This document shows, in pieces, positions 24,915 to 37,051 of a DNA stretch of 64,000 nt. The notes under the pieces were generated by a model, which saw only the letters and a list, made by a program, of their open reading frames with translations, was not told the DNA's origin and did not search any database. Location: NCBI GenBank assembly GCA_016508695.1, contig VNKQ01000009.1, positions 1,488,001 through 1,552,000 on the forward strand, given 5' to 3'. Numbering within the stretch: position 1 is the first letter of the stretch; every line of letters begins with the position of its first letter. The position numbers and the translations under genes are program-made. Source of the DNA: Hyphodiscus hymeniophilus. Its lineage: Eukaryota; Ascomycota; Leotiomycetes; Helotiales; Hyphodiscaceae.

Positions 24915-26433
24915 TTAAGCATTCATCAAATCAATAAGCTTATCACATGCAACCACCCGCCCAATAGTCTTAGACAACCCAGCTTCGATGACCTTGGCTT
25001 TCTCACTCATGACAGCGGACTCATCGCTATCGACGACCTTCACCAACGCTAAGCCAAGCTCCTCCGCCTCGACTCTGGGTGCTGCTTTACGCGAGCCCCA
25101 GACGCCGACGCCGAGGAACTCGACGCGGGTTGCGAAATCGTAGGTGTCGATCCAGACGGGGAGGACGATTTGTGGGACGCCGGCGCTGTTGAGTATTAGT
25201 GACTGAGCAGAACTTCAACAGATATGAAGAGAGAAGGCGAGCATACCTAATAGCTTCATGGTAAGAGTTCGAACCTCCATGATGAATCATACAGATGATA
25301 TTCTTGGAACGTAAGATGGCGATGGGTTGAGCAGGAAGCCATTCCTCAATCCTTACGCGTCCGTCAGCCAATTCTTTGGCGATGATCTGGAAACCACCGT
25401 CTTTGGCATAGAGACGCTCCTTGGTCCCGCCTTGGGTCTTGAGTTTCCAGAGGATTTGAATGTCTGGTCGTCGCTCGAGAAGTACGCGAAGGCCAGTTGC
25501 AAATTCAGTCGCAAATTCCTCGTCGAACAAGATGTGTGACCCGAGGTTCACAAGGATGGTTGGACGGAGGGAAAGCCAGGATGCGAGCTCAGGGTGGGAT
25601 TCAGCGATAGGGAGGGTGGGGAGGAGAATTGGTCCGGCGCCTGTGACGTGCGGTGGAACGAAGAAGGGGAGGTCGATGGCGGGAGTGGACATGCAGACGA
25701 TGGGAGCATCTCCATGGCCACCGAAGAGAGACGGTATTTCGCCTTTGATGCCGCAGGAGTGACGATAGTCTGTGATTTCCTTGAGGAGCGGATTTGTAGC
25801 ACGGGAATACAAGGCGCGGAAGGTGCAGTAGATGTTGGCAAAGATGTGTGGCCAGCTCATGGGGTAGGAGAAGCCAGTGCAGATCTGGGGGAATTTCCAG
25901 AGGGAGCCACCTTTGGGTTGGTCGCGGATAACATGGTCTTTGAAGGTGTTTGGGCTCAGGAGGCCGAATTTCTGGTCGATTTCGTTGCAGGCGTCTGTGG
26001 CTTGGCTCAAGAGAGGGTCAACAGCACAGAATGTTGGCTTGACTTCATTGATGATCTCGATGATGCTGCTGTAACCAATCATATATTCGGTGCCGTTCCA
26101 TGAGCCGAGTGTTGCTGGAACGACATTGTAATAAGCAAAGACAGCCCCAGATATTCCTGGTGGGTGCATCTCAATGAACTCGTTCTTTCGAGCAGCAGCC
26201 TCCTTCATCGATTTTCCTGCAATCGTGTGAAAGGTGATTTTGCTAGGTGTGGAGAAGCCAGAGATTTTTGACACATCATTATTGAGCTCGAGAACGGCAT
26301 TCTCGAGTGCAGGGAATGAGGCGATATGTACATCATACTCGGGTCGCAGGAGAAACTCATACGCGACTGCGAGAGCCACGGTCGATTGACCAAGCTCACA
26401 GTTGGTGATGAAAAGAATGCTTTGTTTTGCCAT
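24915..26433 (-). CDS. UDP-glycosyltransferase (GT1 family)
   Basis: Exons 26433..25247 and 25185..24915 give 485 residues. The start is the ATG giving MAKQSILFITNCELGQSTVA, an N-terminal Rossmann strand with the acceptor loop; the upstream in-frame extension has no ATG. The C-terminal donor-binding half has ILVNLGSH, VRIEEWLPAQPIAIL, and the signature HHGGSNSYHEAIS (from residue 384), followed after the splice by AGVPQIVLPVWIDTYDFATR. The HGG...EA and the final D-T/Y positions fit the UGT plant/fungal-type signature that contacts UDP-sugar. There is no signal peptide or C-terminal membrane anchor, so it is probably cytosolic. Expected reaction: transfer of a sugar from UDP-sugar to a hydroxyl or carboxyl of a small lipophilic acceptor. 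Confidence 0.93.
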
Positions 26434-28390
26434 TGTTGTTGACAGAAAATACAAATTTTTGAATTTCAAGCTGCTTGTTGAGCTTGTTGAAAGGTTTTTG
26501 TAATCAAAGAGGCTTGTTGGGTGGATCTGATAACCAGGAGCTTGAGATCTGATTTAAGAGATGGAATTCTGTCTATTTTGAGATTAAGGTTTTCCTTGAA
26601 TAGAAACTTGTGTAGGTTTTATCGAGCAAAGCCTCGCAACCGTCACCAGTGTATTGTACTGATTTTGATGATTGGATGGAGGATGGCTGAGGAGGCTGTC
26701 TTGCGTCAGATGGGGAAGAAGAGCCGTTTTTTGTGGATGTGTCAGATTTGTCAGACTTTACCAAATCAAAAGAGAAACAATCATGGTGAATCGGACGAGA
26801 GTATTATCTCCCAAGACCAGGGTATTAATTATTATTTTCAAACAAAGAGTCTCCTCAGCCTTGTGAGTTGAGGTCTGACCCCTGAGGCTGGAGTCGTGGT
26901 TTGTGGCAGGCGTAAGAATCCTCCATGTCATCTAGCCAAAGCAAAGCCCTCATCACACTCAAATCTATGCAGTCAGAACTTAGTAGAGGGAGGGAGCTGG
27001 AAGAGCAAGTAATTTTGATGTTGTGGAGGCTCAGAACAGGAATTCAACGACTGGAGAAGCTTTCTGCCCATGTCCTTGGTGAAACCGTCTCCGCGTTTGA
27101 GGGATCGTGGATTCGCTAGTAGGTATTGCTATTTTTAGTTAGTAGATTTTCGGAAATAAGGTACCTCCGGCCTCCGAAAGTGAACTGCCATGACGCTTGA
27201 GTAAAGCGAGACGCGGTGAGTCTTCAATGGCCGAGTTTGGTAGGCACGCGGACTTCGCCGGTGGGAATACGGTGCCCTGCTTGTAAGTAAGCCGCATGAG
27301 AGGCCCACGAAACGCAACACGAGCTCCGACACGACGACGACAACAACAGAAACACACAGTAATCAGCACTACCACTACCACCACCACGATGGCTCGGCCG
27401 CGTACACACTGCTCACCAGCATCTTCATGCTGTACCATCGAAGTTTCGATGTTTGGAATCAATAAGTCTCCGTTACACAACGTCTCCGCCCATGCGCGTT
27501 GCGTTTTCATCATTGTAGACATATCGTGCTTTCCGGCCAGCTCCGGCGGAAGAGAGGCTGAATAAACGTACTCAGCAAGTGCTGACAAGGTGATGAAGGT
27601 CGCCGATACGATAAGCGAAAACCTCCTCGTTATGTACTTCGTTGTTGACACATGGATTCTGCATGGACGAGGAGGACAATCCTCACGTGCCCGAGATGGA
27701 CTTCTGAATCCACCTCCCTCAGGCTTATAGGAAGTGGATCACAGAATCCGGGCTGTCAGATACTCATGTGTGCTTCGAACAATGTATCTTTCTACTACTT
27801 GGGACGAAGTGGGACTCGCGTTACTCGGTCCCCTTTACGGGCGTACTACTCTCCTGCTAAATCACGTGCCAAGGGCATGTAGCCCAACCTGATGACCTTG
27901 AAGATTCCCGTGATATCGACGTGTATGATATCGGCCGTATGCGCGCGCAGCGTGTATTCGCTTCCACTTTGCTGGTCCTTTGTCGGTAGACTACCACAGC
28001 GGCCGGGTCTGGTATCCAACCCGACTGGCTTATCTTGGTGACTCCTCCGGATTCCCAGATCACCTACACGCCGTAAACGCCTCCTTCGCGGAGCCGTTAG
28101 GACCGATCACTGACGACGGATCTTCCTGATGCTCCTGGTGTTTGGACAGATGACGCTCCGGTACACTTCGTCCGTACTGCGAGGCACGAGATGAAGAATT
28201 GTTTGTCTGAGCTTCGCTCCAAGGTCTCTTTATGTCATATCTCCTGGCTTTGTTGATATATAGAAGACGTTTCATCTGTTCCTTGGATTTCCCTTGGCTC
28301 ATCATACAAAGTACATTTACTCTCATCTCCCCGACCAAGATTTCATCGGTCTTGGCATTATCCTTCATTCAAATAGCACTTATCACAGCT
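26434..28390. other. Gene-free stretch; shared upstream region of UGT and MFS genes
   Basis: About 2 kb between two divergent genes. A minus-strand open frame at 27139-27651 has a striking Val/Cys-rich hydrophobic run but begins at GTG with no usable ATG, so it is not called. The part just upstream of 28391 is pyrimidine-rich and resembles a leader. Confidence 0.45.
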
Positions 28391-30951
28391 ATGTCGTCTT
28401 TAGCACGATCAAGATCACACAGTGGCTCATCCATCCCGAAACTGCAAGATGATAACAGATCATTAACTCGAAGTGTCTCGACAAGAGTTCCGAAATTGAA
28501 AGTGCCTGAGCCAGTCATGTCAAAGAGAGACATTCACAGCTCTGGCTCCCAATTACCACCTTACCCAACTTCAAATAAATCAGAGACCATATTGGTAGGC
28601 GATCTACACGATGTGGAGATGCCAGATGGACCTCCTCAAGGCCCTCCTCAAGGCCCTCCGCAAGGCCCCCGGGTCAAATTCCCGCTGGTGGCCCCGCACC
28701 ACCTACATACGACACTACTGTCAAAATTCTCGGAGGTTGGCAACTTGGAATAGTAGTTGCGGTGTAAGTTCACTTGAAGATTTGCCATGTCATTGCTAAC
28801 AATGTTACTTAATAGACTAGCTTTTGGACTGTTCCTGGCAACCTTAGAAAGTACGATCATTGTATGTCTTCCCCTGATCTTTTCCATAGTCCACATCTAA
28901 TTGAGCCAGTCAACCTCTCTGGTCACGATAGCATCTGAGCTCGGCGGATACAACAAAGCAAGTTGGGTTGTTGTCACATATCTCCTAACATATACGTGTA
29001 AGCGAGGCAAATTTTCATCGTCCGAGAACATACTGACATCTCAACAGCATTTCTCGTGGTCTGGACAAGGTTTAGCGACATATTTGGTAGAAAGATACTA
29101 CTGATGGCAACAACTTTAGTGTTCATGGGATCTTCGATCGCGTGTGCTCTTGCACATGACATGAACCTACTGTCAGTCACTCGGTCTACATGATTATCCA
29201 CTTGCTGACAATCTTGAAGTATCGGATTTCGAGCAATCCAAGGTATCGGTGGCTCTGGACTTTATGCTCTCTCATATGCATCTGTCTTGGATGTTGTACC
29301 ATTCAGACTAATGGGCCCAGTTTCCGGAGCATTAAGTCTTGCTAGCGCTTGCTCAAGTGTCCTCGGGCCAGTTCTCGGAGGTCTCATCACATCACACACA
29401 ACATGGCGTGTCAGTACTGCTCTCCCATTCCCTAATTCATATACTGATAAAGCATAGTGGGTCTTCTGGATAAACGTACCCTGCGGTGCATTCATCGTAA
29501 TATTTGTCTTCTTCATTTTCCCTAGCACCACGGGCAAGTGGACCGCATCTAACCTTCGTCAAATCGACGTCCTAGGAGTATTCTTGTCCCTCGGTGCCGC
29601 CATTACGCTGATCGTGCCCCTTGAAGAAGGTGGCCAGACTTACGCGTGGACAAGTATCGTGATCATTTTCCTCCTCGTTGTCTCTGTCATGTTCTGGACT
29701 GCATTCGCCGTCTGGGAGACTTGGCTGACCGGACGTGGGAACAAGACCCGACTATTGCCTATCTTCCCCATGAGGATGTTGGGCTCTCGTGTTATTGCCT
29801 CAACATTTGCGTAAGTCATCAATCGTTTGATTTAGTGGACCTTTTATTGATGATTTGCATAGCACTGGTTTCCTAGCAGGGTTTCCATTCATGGTCGTCG
29901 TCGTCAATCTTCCCCAACGCTTCCAGATCGTCAATGGCATGTCTCCATCTTCAGCAGGTATTCATATGCTTCCCATGCTCTCTCTAGTGGCCGTCGGAGC
30001 CTTCGTCACAGGTATGATAACTGCCAAAATAAACGTTGCGTGGTACTTGCTCGTCGGCTCCTCAGTCCTAACTACCATCGGGATCGGTATGTTGTCGACG
30101 TTACCTCACACTAATGAATTACCTTCCATCATGTATTTCTATCAAATCATCCTCGGCTTCGGCTTTGGCATGACTCTAACCTCCCTCATGGTTGTTGTTC
30201 GAAGTGAAGTGGAGTTTCAAGACAATGGTACGTCACCAACTTTTTCAATCACATCAATTCAAATATCTAATTATACACAGCTGTGGCAACAGGAGCGATC
30301 ACACAAGTCCGAACCCTAGGCGGTGTCATCGGCTTAGCAATTGTGCAAGCCGTTATGATCCACGAGGTAAACACCGCTCTCGCTGCGGTCCTCCCACCAG
30401 TCGCTTTAAAAGCCGTTCTCATATCAACCGAGAATATTGCGCTCTTGGACCCCTTAGCCATGGAGGCAACACGTAAAGTATTTGGTGCAGCTATCAACCT
30501 CGAATTCAGGGTCATCACAGGGTTTGCAGCAGCAGCATTCGGTGCTGCTTTGTTCAGTTTCAAGAAAAATAAGGTGGACATGGTAGCTCTCGAAGCTCAA
30601 CGTGTAGCCAGACAGAACGGATTACCCGTCCCAGAAAACCCTGCGGCTACCGCGGCTGTTGGTGGTGCCGAAAATAGCCACGGAGAGGAAGGTGGGGCTC
30701 AGCGGTGTTGTTCGGTTGATGGGAGAGGTCAACAGAGCTGGGACGCAGAGAGCTGTCAGACATGGGAAGGGAAAGAAAAGGCATGGGAAGCGGAGACGGA
30801 ACATGATTTCTACAAGAGCAAGTGGGATGAAGGCTCGCAGTCGGAATTGTGGAGCTTGACGAATCATCCGATACCCCAAGGTCAACTCTTTCAGCCGGAG
30901 GAACTGAGCTGTCCTAGGTGTGGCTACTCCTTGGTAGATAAGATCCGATAA
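28391..30951 (+). CDS. MFS drug/metabolite exporter, DHA2 (14-TM) type, with apparent N-terminal frameshift
   Basis: Exons 28391..28763, 28816..28861, 28910..28997, 29048..29171, 29220..29409, 29458..29810, 29863..30227 and 30281..30951 splice cleanly. The protein has a polar N-terminal tail, then GGWQLGIVVAVLAFGLFLAT, LESTIISTSLVTIASELGG, the loop motif RFSDIFGRK, GLYALSYASVLDVVP, and transmembrane segments typical of toxin/drug H+ antiporters. The total is 2210 nt, one base short of a multiple of three. The N-terminal tail and the transporter body are in different frames, and the shift falls in a 12-bp minisatellite ending in a run of five C (28631-28670). One extra C would restore about 736 residues. 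The C-terminal tail is long, acidic and ends with CPRCGYSLVDKIR. Likely plasma-membrane efflux of a small molecule. Confidence 0.85.
28631..28670 (+). repeat. 12-bp minisatellite (three units) plus C5 run inside the MFS gene
   Basis: CCTCCTCAAGGC occurs at 28631 and 28643, and a variant CCTCCGCAAGGC at 28655, encoding PPQG repeats, followed by CCCCC. The reading-frame break of the transporter falls at or near here. Confidence 0.9.
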
Positions 30952-33214
30952 GATGCCATACTCGAAGGGAGCATGAGATGGTCACTTATATCTTTTGGGA
31001 CGTTTATCATTTGTTAATATTTACTTGGAGTTCACGTTTTGTACCTAGATATCACGGCAGGAGTTGAGCATTTTTCGCTTGCGATTTCTCATTTAGAAAT
31101 CAAATCTAAAAAAATAATCAAGTCCGGTCTTAAATGATCGTGATCTATTATTATCATCTCAAACGAAGTCGACAGTCAGATGAAAACCGCAGAAAGAAAA
31201 CATCCAGCAAGACATTGGAGCCTTTGGAAAATAATGGAAGGACGCCCTGAGCCGTCTTTCAGATTGTGGTCTATTATTATCATTGTCAAACGAAGTCAAA
31301 CAAATTCCGCAGGATTGTTACTCCTGAGGGAGATCATATCTTCATACAGCCTCTCGGCCACCTTTAGTCAAAAGAACGTCCAGCATCATCAAGTCCCACC
31401 CTTATGGCACGTCCCGCGAAGCACACCCAACAGGAAGGTCGCACTTGCGACCGAGAAAGCCTTGTCCTACCAGCCACTCACCACTGCGAAACCAGCTGAG
31501 TGCGAACACGTAAAGTTAGCTTTGTCTGGGAGATTGGCATTTTACGTTCCCCAGCAGGGGAGTTGAACGCGAGCCATGGATCGACTAGTCTGAATACTTC
31601 ACCCGCAACGATTCGCTGGCTCGCAACTATGCTGCTAACATACGACAAGCTTTTCCCCAAGACGGCACTCGCGTTTACGACGGCGAAGACTGCACTAGTC
31701 GGCAATGTTTCTATTTCGGTCGATATACTACCCGCAACAAATCAAGGTTAATATGATCATCATTTGGAGCCCACGCCTCTACCCTTCCTTCGATCTTAGT
31801 GTGACAGACGTCATACGGACGAAACTCTAAATGAATCTCTGCAAGCTGAGAGCCGGATTAAGGGTTCCTCAGTAACAAGCCTTCGATGATTGGACTAAGT
31901 CATCTGTCATATTCTGGATCAGAATGTGCACCACGGTTACAATTTCAGGCAGGCACGGTCGGGTAAGCATAGCGGGGAGGTGATCAATCCTACGAGAATA
32001 CCGAAGGTATTTTGGTATGCGCACAGCCATCCAGGTAGGTCTGCCACACGGAGGTACGATCTGCCCGTTAGGGTCTGCCTCCGGACCGCCTCCGGCCTGC
32101 GATGGAATCAAATCAAGTGGTTATATTTGTTTACGGGGTCATCCAATGCCTATTCATCCTTTTCCCCAAAAAGAAGCAAGTCAGCACTCTGTTTCTGCAT
32201 CGCAAGGTTTGCCCAGCTGTCGCAATCAACCTGGCCTGCTGGGTATGATTCAGCAACCTGGCCTGCTGGGTGTCCTTTGCTGGGTATGTTTCCGGCTGTA
32301 TACACATCTCGCAATATATACCCGAAGTTTACGCAGTGCAGAACCCAAGCCTTCCAGGGATTCAGGGAACCCCCAGATTCGGCCGATTAGGCCAGCCAGT
32401 GGCAGATCGCCCTTATACTGCCCTCTTTAGGGGATGATGCAGGGCTGCAGTGGTGCGTCCAGGGCCCCTGTGCTAGCTCTCTACCGCTGCGCCACCGCGT
32501 AGCCCAGGATACCTTTTACAGGGCTCTGCGGCGCTCTGATGCGCTAAGCCTTTACAAGCAATATTCGCATCCCTACGTTAGTTACTATCTTTACAATTCC
32601 GATTTACGTAGCGCGAGTGGACCGCTTCATCCCATCCCATCGCTTGTCCATCTGCCCCTCCGCTCCGATCTTTCCTTACCAATACCCCAATACCAACCAC
32701 AGTTAACAAGTGCCCATTATCCAAAGCTTGGATTCCAAAATTATCCCCACGGTCCATTCCCACTCCAAATTAAGGTCTTGGTCGTTGTGTTTCAAAAAGT
32801 CATCCTACAGTTATCCCTGCTTACCGCCCACTCCCTCCCTCGTCCCGTGGCAGATGCCTATTTTGGAACGCTTCCATCTCCTCGATTAAGCTACCGTATC
32901 TCTGGCGCACCACCCTCTGTTGTCCTTTCGAACCAGGACCCATGCTGATGGTAATGGCGGGGTTAACACTTGAGACTATCGCGGCTCTGACCCTCTAATC
33001 CTCTGGTCATCTTCTCGATTTCACGTGAGGAAGCTAGCCATTCCTTCCCAGGCGAAAGGCGAAGCATTACTAGATCAGCCTCGCGGAGATTGTCTTACTG
33101 TCACTTGGCTTAAAGATCTCCAGCTCCCAATATTATCCAGAGATCGGACACCACAATCGATAGCTTCTTCTTCAAACCACCAATAAAGGTAGTCGATATT
33201 AGTCGATTTCAAAT
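30952..33214. other. Gene-free stretch with small repeats
   Basis: About 2.3 kb between the MFS and bANK genes. It contains a 27-bp-period direct repeat (CAACCTGGCCTGCTGGGT at 32227 and 32254) and a weak tRNA-like segment near 32455-32510. The final part is the presumed bANK promoter. No protein gene is recognised. Confidence 0.5.
32440..32512 (-). repeat. tRNA-like A-box segment (possible SINE relic)
   Basis: On the minus strand the sequence GCGGTGGCGCAGCGGTAGAG resembles the 5' half of a tRNA with a Pol III A box. I do not see a B box (GGTTCGANNCC) at the expected distance or a matching acceptor stem, so it is not called as a functional tRNA. A decayed tRNA-derived SINE is one explanation; chance is another. 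Confidence 0.3.
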
Positions 33215-34719
33215 ATGGTTGTGTTTGTGTCGAGCAAGTCTTCGGACAAGACTTTCAGCAACACCAGCGATGATGATAAAGAGGAGAGGCACTTCTCCGA
33301 TGACGACGAGAACTGGACGAAACTGCAAGATATCGCATCACGCAGAAGGATACAGAATAGAATATCTCAACGAAAGCGAAGTACGTCGTCCTCTCCCACT
33401 TTGTGACGAAAACACCATGCGATTATTCAAAGATTCCGTTCTACGTAGAGAAGTCGAAACTAACCTTGACGTTCCTACAGGGAGGCGTCTAAGAGAGAAT
33501 TCCATGAGCCAGAGCAATGGCTCCACGGCTTCGTCCTCACCTCGTTCTCGATCCAACAGCACTCCAAAACCACGGCCAGATATCGTACGGAGTAAAACCG
33601 ACGGTTTCCCAGAACGGCCACACATTCAACTACAGTCCAGAGCACGTTCGATCTCCCAGATCTCAGACTTCTCACTGGATGGGGACAACACTCCCACTCA
33701 AAGGACTACGATGCCACTTCTACCGAGCGCCTCAGAAGCACAGAATTCTCAGCAGCCACCCCTCTCAGCAAACTGGGACCAGCAGTTCTTCGACTCAGCT
33801 TTCATGTCCGAGATCTCCGGCTTCGAAGGTGGAGCAGTCGACTTCCTCTATAACGCAGGGACTGTAGGCATGTTTGCAAACCCAGCATATCCGTCATCGG
33901 ATTACTCTCCAGCAATGAGCTATACGAGCGAAAGCTCCATTGACGGAATGGACAACATCCACATTGATCCCAAGCTCACCAACGATTATGATGATCTATT
34001 CAATACCAACATTCCTTTCAACGGCGGAAATGAATTGTGCATGACGCCGCCGCCGCAATTTGACTTCAGTATGTGCCTCTACCTCTCATGATAGTTGAGA
34101 TTCGAACGCATGCTAACATCTACCAGCGGCATCTCCGCTGCCATCAAAATCTTACACTTTCCCAACGGTCGCCAGGAATGGCTACCCGACACCTCCCTCC
34201 TCGCTCCATTCGCATAACAACTCTCTCCAATCAACGCCCGAATCACTCCCTTCCTCAACGTTCACCGACACCTCCGGCAACACGGCTCTCCACCTCGCCG
34301 CAGAGAAGGGACATATGGGGATCGTGCAGCTTCTGCTAGACACAGGGATTGACATCAATGCCGCGAACAAAGACTCACAGACCTGCCTACACATCGCCGT
34401 AAGCCAAGATCATGTCACCATGGCGGGTCTGTTGATGGAGAAGGGCGCTCTAGCCGACGCCAAAAATGGGTTGGGACAGAACGCCCTACATATCGCTGTC
34501 GAGAAAGGCAACACCGCGCTTGTGGCCTTGGTGCTCGATTATGCTACCGATGTTGATGCCCGAGATTGTCTTGGACAGACGGCTTTCCATCGTGCGGTTG
34601 CTATGGGATGGGAAGAGATAGTCCGTCTCATGCTACTGCGTGGAGTCAATTCACAAGCCAAGGTCGGGAACTCGGCGAATGCCGGACAGCAAATGGCGGG
34701 ACAGCAGATGATGGGATAA
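33215..34719 (+). CDS. bANK transcription factor (bZIP basic region plus four ankyrin repeats)
   Basis: Exons 33215..33380, 33481..34068 and 34127..34719 give 448 residues. Splicing at 33380/33481 creates an unbroken basic region, IASRRRIQNRISQRKRRRRL (about residues 41-60), typical of fungal bZIP DNA-binding helices (N-x2-S-Q-x-K-R). No leucine zipper follows; instead there is a long Ser/Pro-rich linker. The C-terminus (about 300-440) has four ankyrin repeats, starting at GNTALHLAAEKGH, CLHIAVSQDH, GQNALHIAVEKGN and GQTAFHRAVAMGW. This rare combination defines the bANK family, known from TOXE of the Cochliobolus HC-toxin genes and APS2 of the apicidin cluster, both pathway-specific activators. 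It probably regulates neighbouring biosynthetic genes. Confidence 0.92.
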
Positions 34720-35720
34720 GCTTGTAGAACATGTTTTAGACTGGTTTAGATTCTTTCATTCGTTATTCTAACTTAGCGTTTTGCATTGGGAACTGGAGTA
34801 ACATTTGGAATGATTGTTAAGTGGCTACTTGACTTGGACTTGGGGGAATAGTTTTGTCTTGGATTCGTAGATATACCCGCGTTCTTGTGGCCTGACAGGT
34901 CTTGTACATAGTCTTGTGTACTCAAATCAACATTCGTTTGAACATACCCGCTTCTTCTGAGCAGCTTGTGATATGTCTTGGCACTGTGGATCTCGAGGAG
35001 GTCGAGATCTCTGCTCCTTAATTCCACTTCCCTTTCGAGAGGAAGACCAGCTCGCAGGCCTTTCCTTGCACTCCAATCTCCAGTCAAATTGGCCAACCAA
35101 TGCACCGTGTTCTCCAAAATAATCTCACCTCACACGTGTACGTCACAGTGGTACGCAGCCATTAGACGATAGCCTCTGGACTGGAACTTCCCACCAACCC
35201 ACAACCAGCTAAAGCCTACGAACGACGCCTTATCAATCACAAATCCACAATCTCACCACAATCTCACCACAATTTCACCACACTGCCATACAGTAGTATT
35301 CATGAGTAAGATACGTACGATTCTCTTAACTCTCTTGATTGAAATACTGATCTGCGGCTGACTTGAGATCCAGCGTTGGAATAGGGCTGTCTCGTATCCA
35401 GATTTACGGAAATTCCGAGGGCCACCTTGATGTTGTCTTAGATAGAAATAGAAAGAAACGATGTGGTCTTTACGCTTTCGAATTCCAAATGTTCTCAATT
35501 ATTTTGTGGTTCTCTCTTAGGTCCGGATTTGCTGAAGCGCTTGTTCGGTAATCGGTTAAAAGTTTACCAGTTTGGAAAGTAAGAAAAGGAGTCAAGATTT
35601 GGCTACGGTCACACTGCTTGTCAGAGACGGTTTGCTCTCGAGGGGTATCATATTTGTGTTGTAGAGCCCAGACTATACACAAAAGACGGAAGTATGTACA
35701 AAGAAACACTCTGCTATCGC
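34720..35720. other. Gene-free stretch
   Basis: About 1 kb between the 3' ends of the bANK and DUF1752 genes. Nothing recognised. Confidence 0.5.
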
Positions 35721-37051
35721 CTAATCAGAACCTTCAAAAGATTCCTCAAAGTCTCGGAAGTAATCCTCTCTCTGTCTCTCCGCGTCCTCATCCTCCTCCT
35801 CCTCAACTTCAACAACCTCTTTGTAAAGTACCACTATCTCATTGAAGACAACCCTCCTTCCGTTCCTTTCCTTCCTGACCTTAAGACCCAGCGCGTCGAT
35901 ATCTCGGCTCAGAAACTTTGACTGCGGTTCCAGAGCTGGAGATGGGATAGGTGAGGGTGGAGGAGACGGTAGACGAAACCCAGTTGCTTCGCGGAGGAGA
36001 GAGAAAGTGTATTCAGAACGCTGTTGGAGGACTTGTGCTGGATTACGTTTCTTGAGAAGCGATTTTGTGGGTATGTTTGCTTTAGGGGAGCTGGGATTGG
36101 ACAGGCATGATGCTTTTGGCGAAGGGACAACGGAGGCTTGGAACGGCCCGTAGAGCCATGTTATATCGCTCTCTTTCAACCTGAATATCAGTCAGTAATT
36201 GTTATGAAAGTTGCTTTCGAAGGGAGGCCTCACCAGTGAATAGCTTCGGGATCAAGCCTCTTCAAGGCCCCATTATCCCTCCACCAGACCCGCCAAAGTG
36301 CATTCTCTAACCTCTTGCTGGCTCTGATTCCCTCGCCGTGGGCGTGCACATGTTTATAACTCGCCCACAAATCATCCGTTTTCCATTCATGTGCTAGATA
36401 ATCAACGCAATGCGCCGGTTGCGATGAGCAGTTGAGCGAGATATCATCTTCCGCGAATATAAAAGGCGGGGTAGTTGGCGGGGTCGTCGCACACGAAACA
36501 TTGCTCCAGCTCTCGCAAAGACCATCATCGCAATCAATCTCGTCGCCCTCCAAGCTTGGGCTGGAGGATCTCGAAGACGCATTACTATCCTCATCCTCCT
36601 CCTCCTCATCCTCATCCCCCGACGTCGCGCATTCGGAGGAGGAATAGGAATCCTCGAACTCCCCCGCCAGAAGTTCCAAGTCCTCCCGACACTGGGGCTC
36701 GCATCTCCCGATGCTCTTCTGGAATGCGGAATCGTGGTATGTGGGGAACAAAATTAATCCCTCGTTCTCATCTTCGTATTCTTGATTCTCGATCACAGCC
36801 CAGTCTGCGTGTGAGTTGATCCGCGCTTGCGTCTCTTTGTGTGCTGGTGATGTCGGCACCTTGAAAACAGGCCTAAAGACTGAGTTCGAGACGGGAAAAG
36901 TCGGCGAATTTGTGAAGAGAGGGGTTGATTGAGAAGTGGGCGAGGTGATAGAGCTTGGGAGAGTGTATGAATCTGGTGAGAATGGGAAGGGAGAGGTTTG
37001 GGAAGGGTTGCTCTCGGACCTCCAGGTAGGGTTGGTGTGTATGGACGGCAT
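35721..37051 (-). CDS. DUF1752 (GATA-like, Reg1/areA-type) domain protein
   Basis: Exons 37051..36234 and 36180..35721 give 425 residues. The start is the ATG giving MPSIHTNPTWRSES, because the upstream in-frame extension has no ATG. The key block spans the splice: RASKRLENALWRVWWRDNGA, then LKRLDPEAIHW joined to LKESDITWLYGPF. This is the DUF1752 signature (GATA-like domain also found in areA-type nitrogen regulators and PP1-associated Reg1-like proteins). The rest is Ser/Pro-rich and acidic, with a D/E run around 190 and near the C-terminus, and probably disordered. A conserved RRVVFNEIVVLYKEVVEVEE segment near the C-terminus contains a possible PP1-docking VxF. It is probably a general regulatory protein rather than a cluster enzyme. 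Confidence 0.83.

Noticed and set aside
27139..27651. Minus-strand 170-residue frame with a hydrophobic N-terminus and a Val/Cys-rich membrane-like run
   Set aside because: It begins at GTG; the first ATG is over 40 residues in and removes the signal-like part. No family is recognised and no upstream exon could be found.
32440..32512. A functional tRNA gene
   Set aside because: Only an A-box-like half is visible; no B box or acceptor-stem pairing was found.
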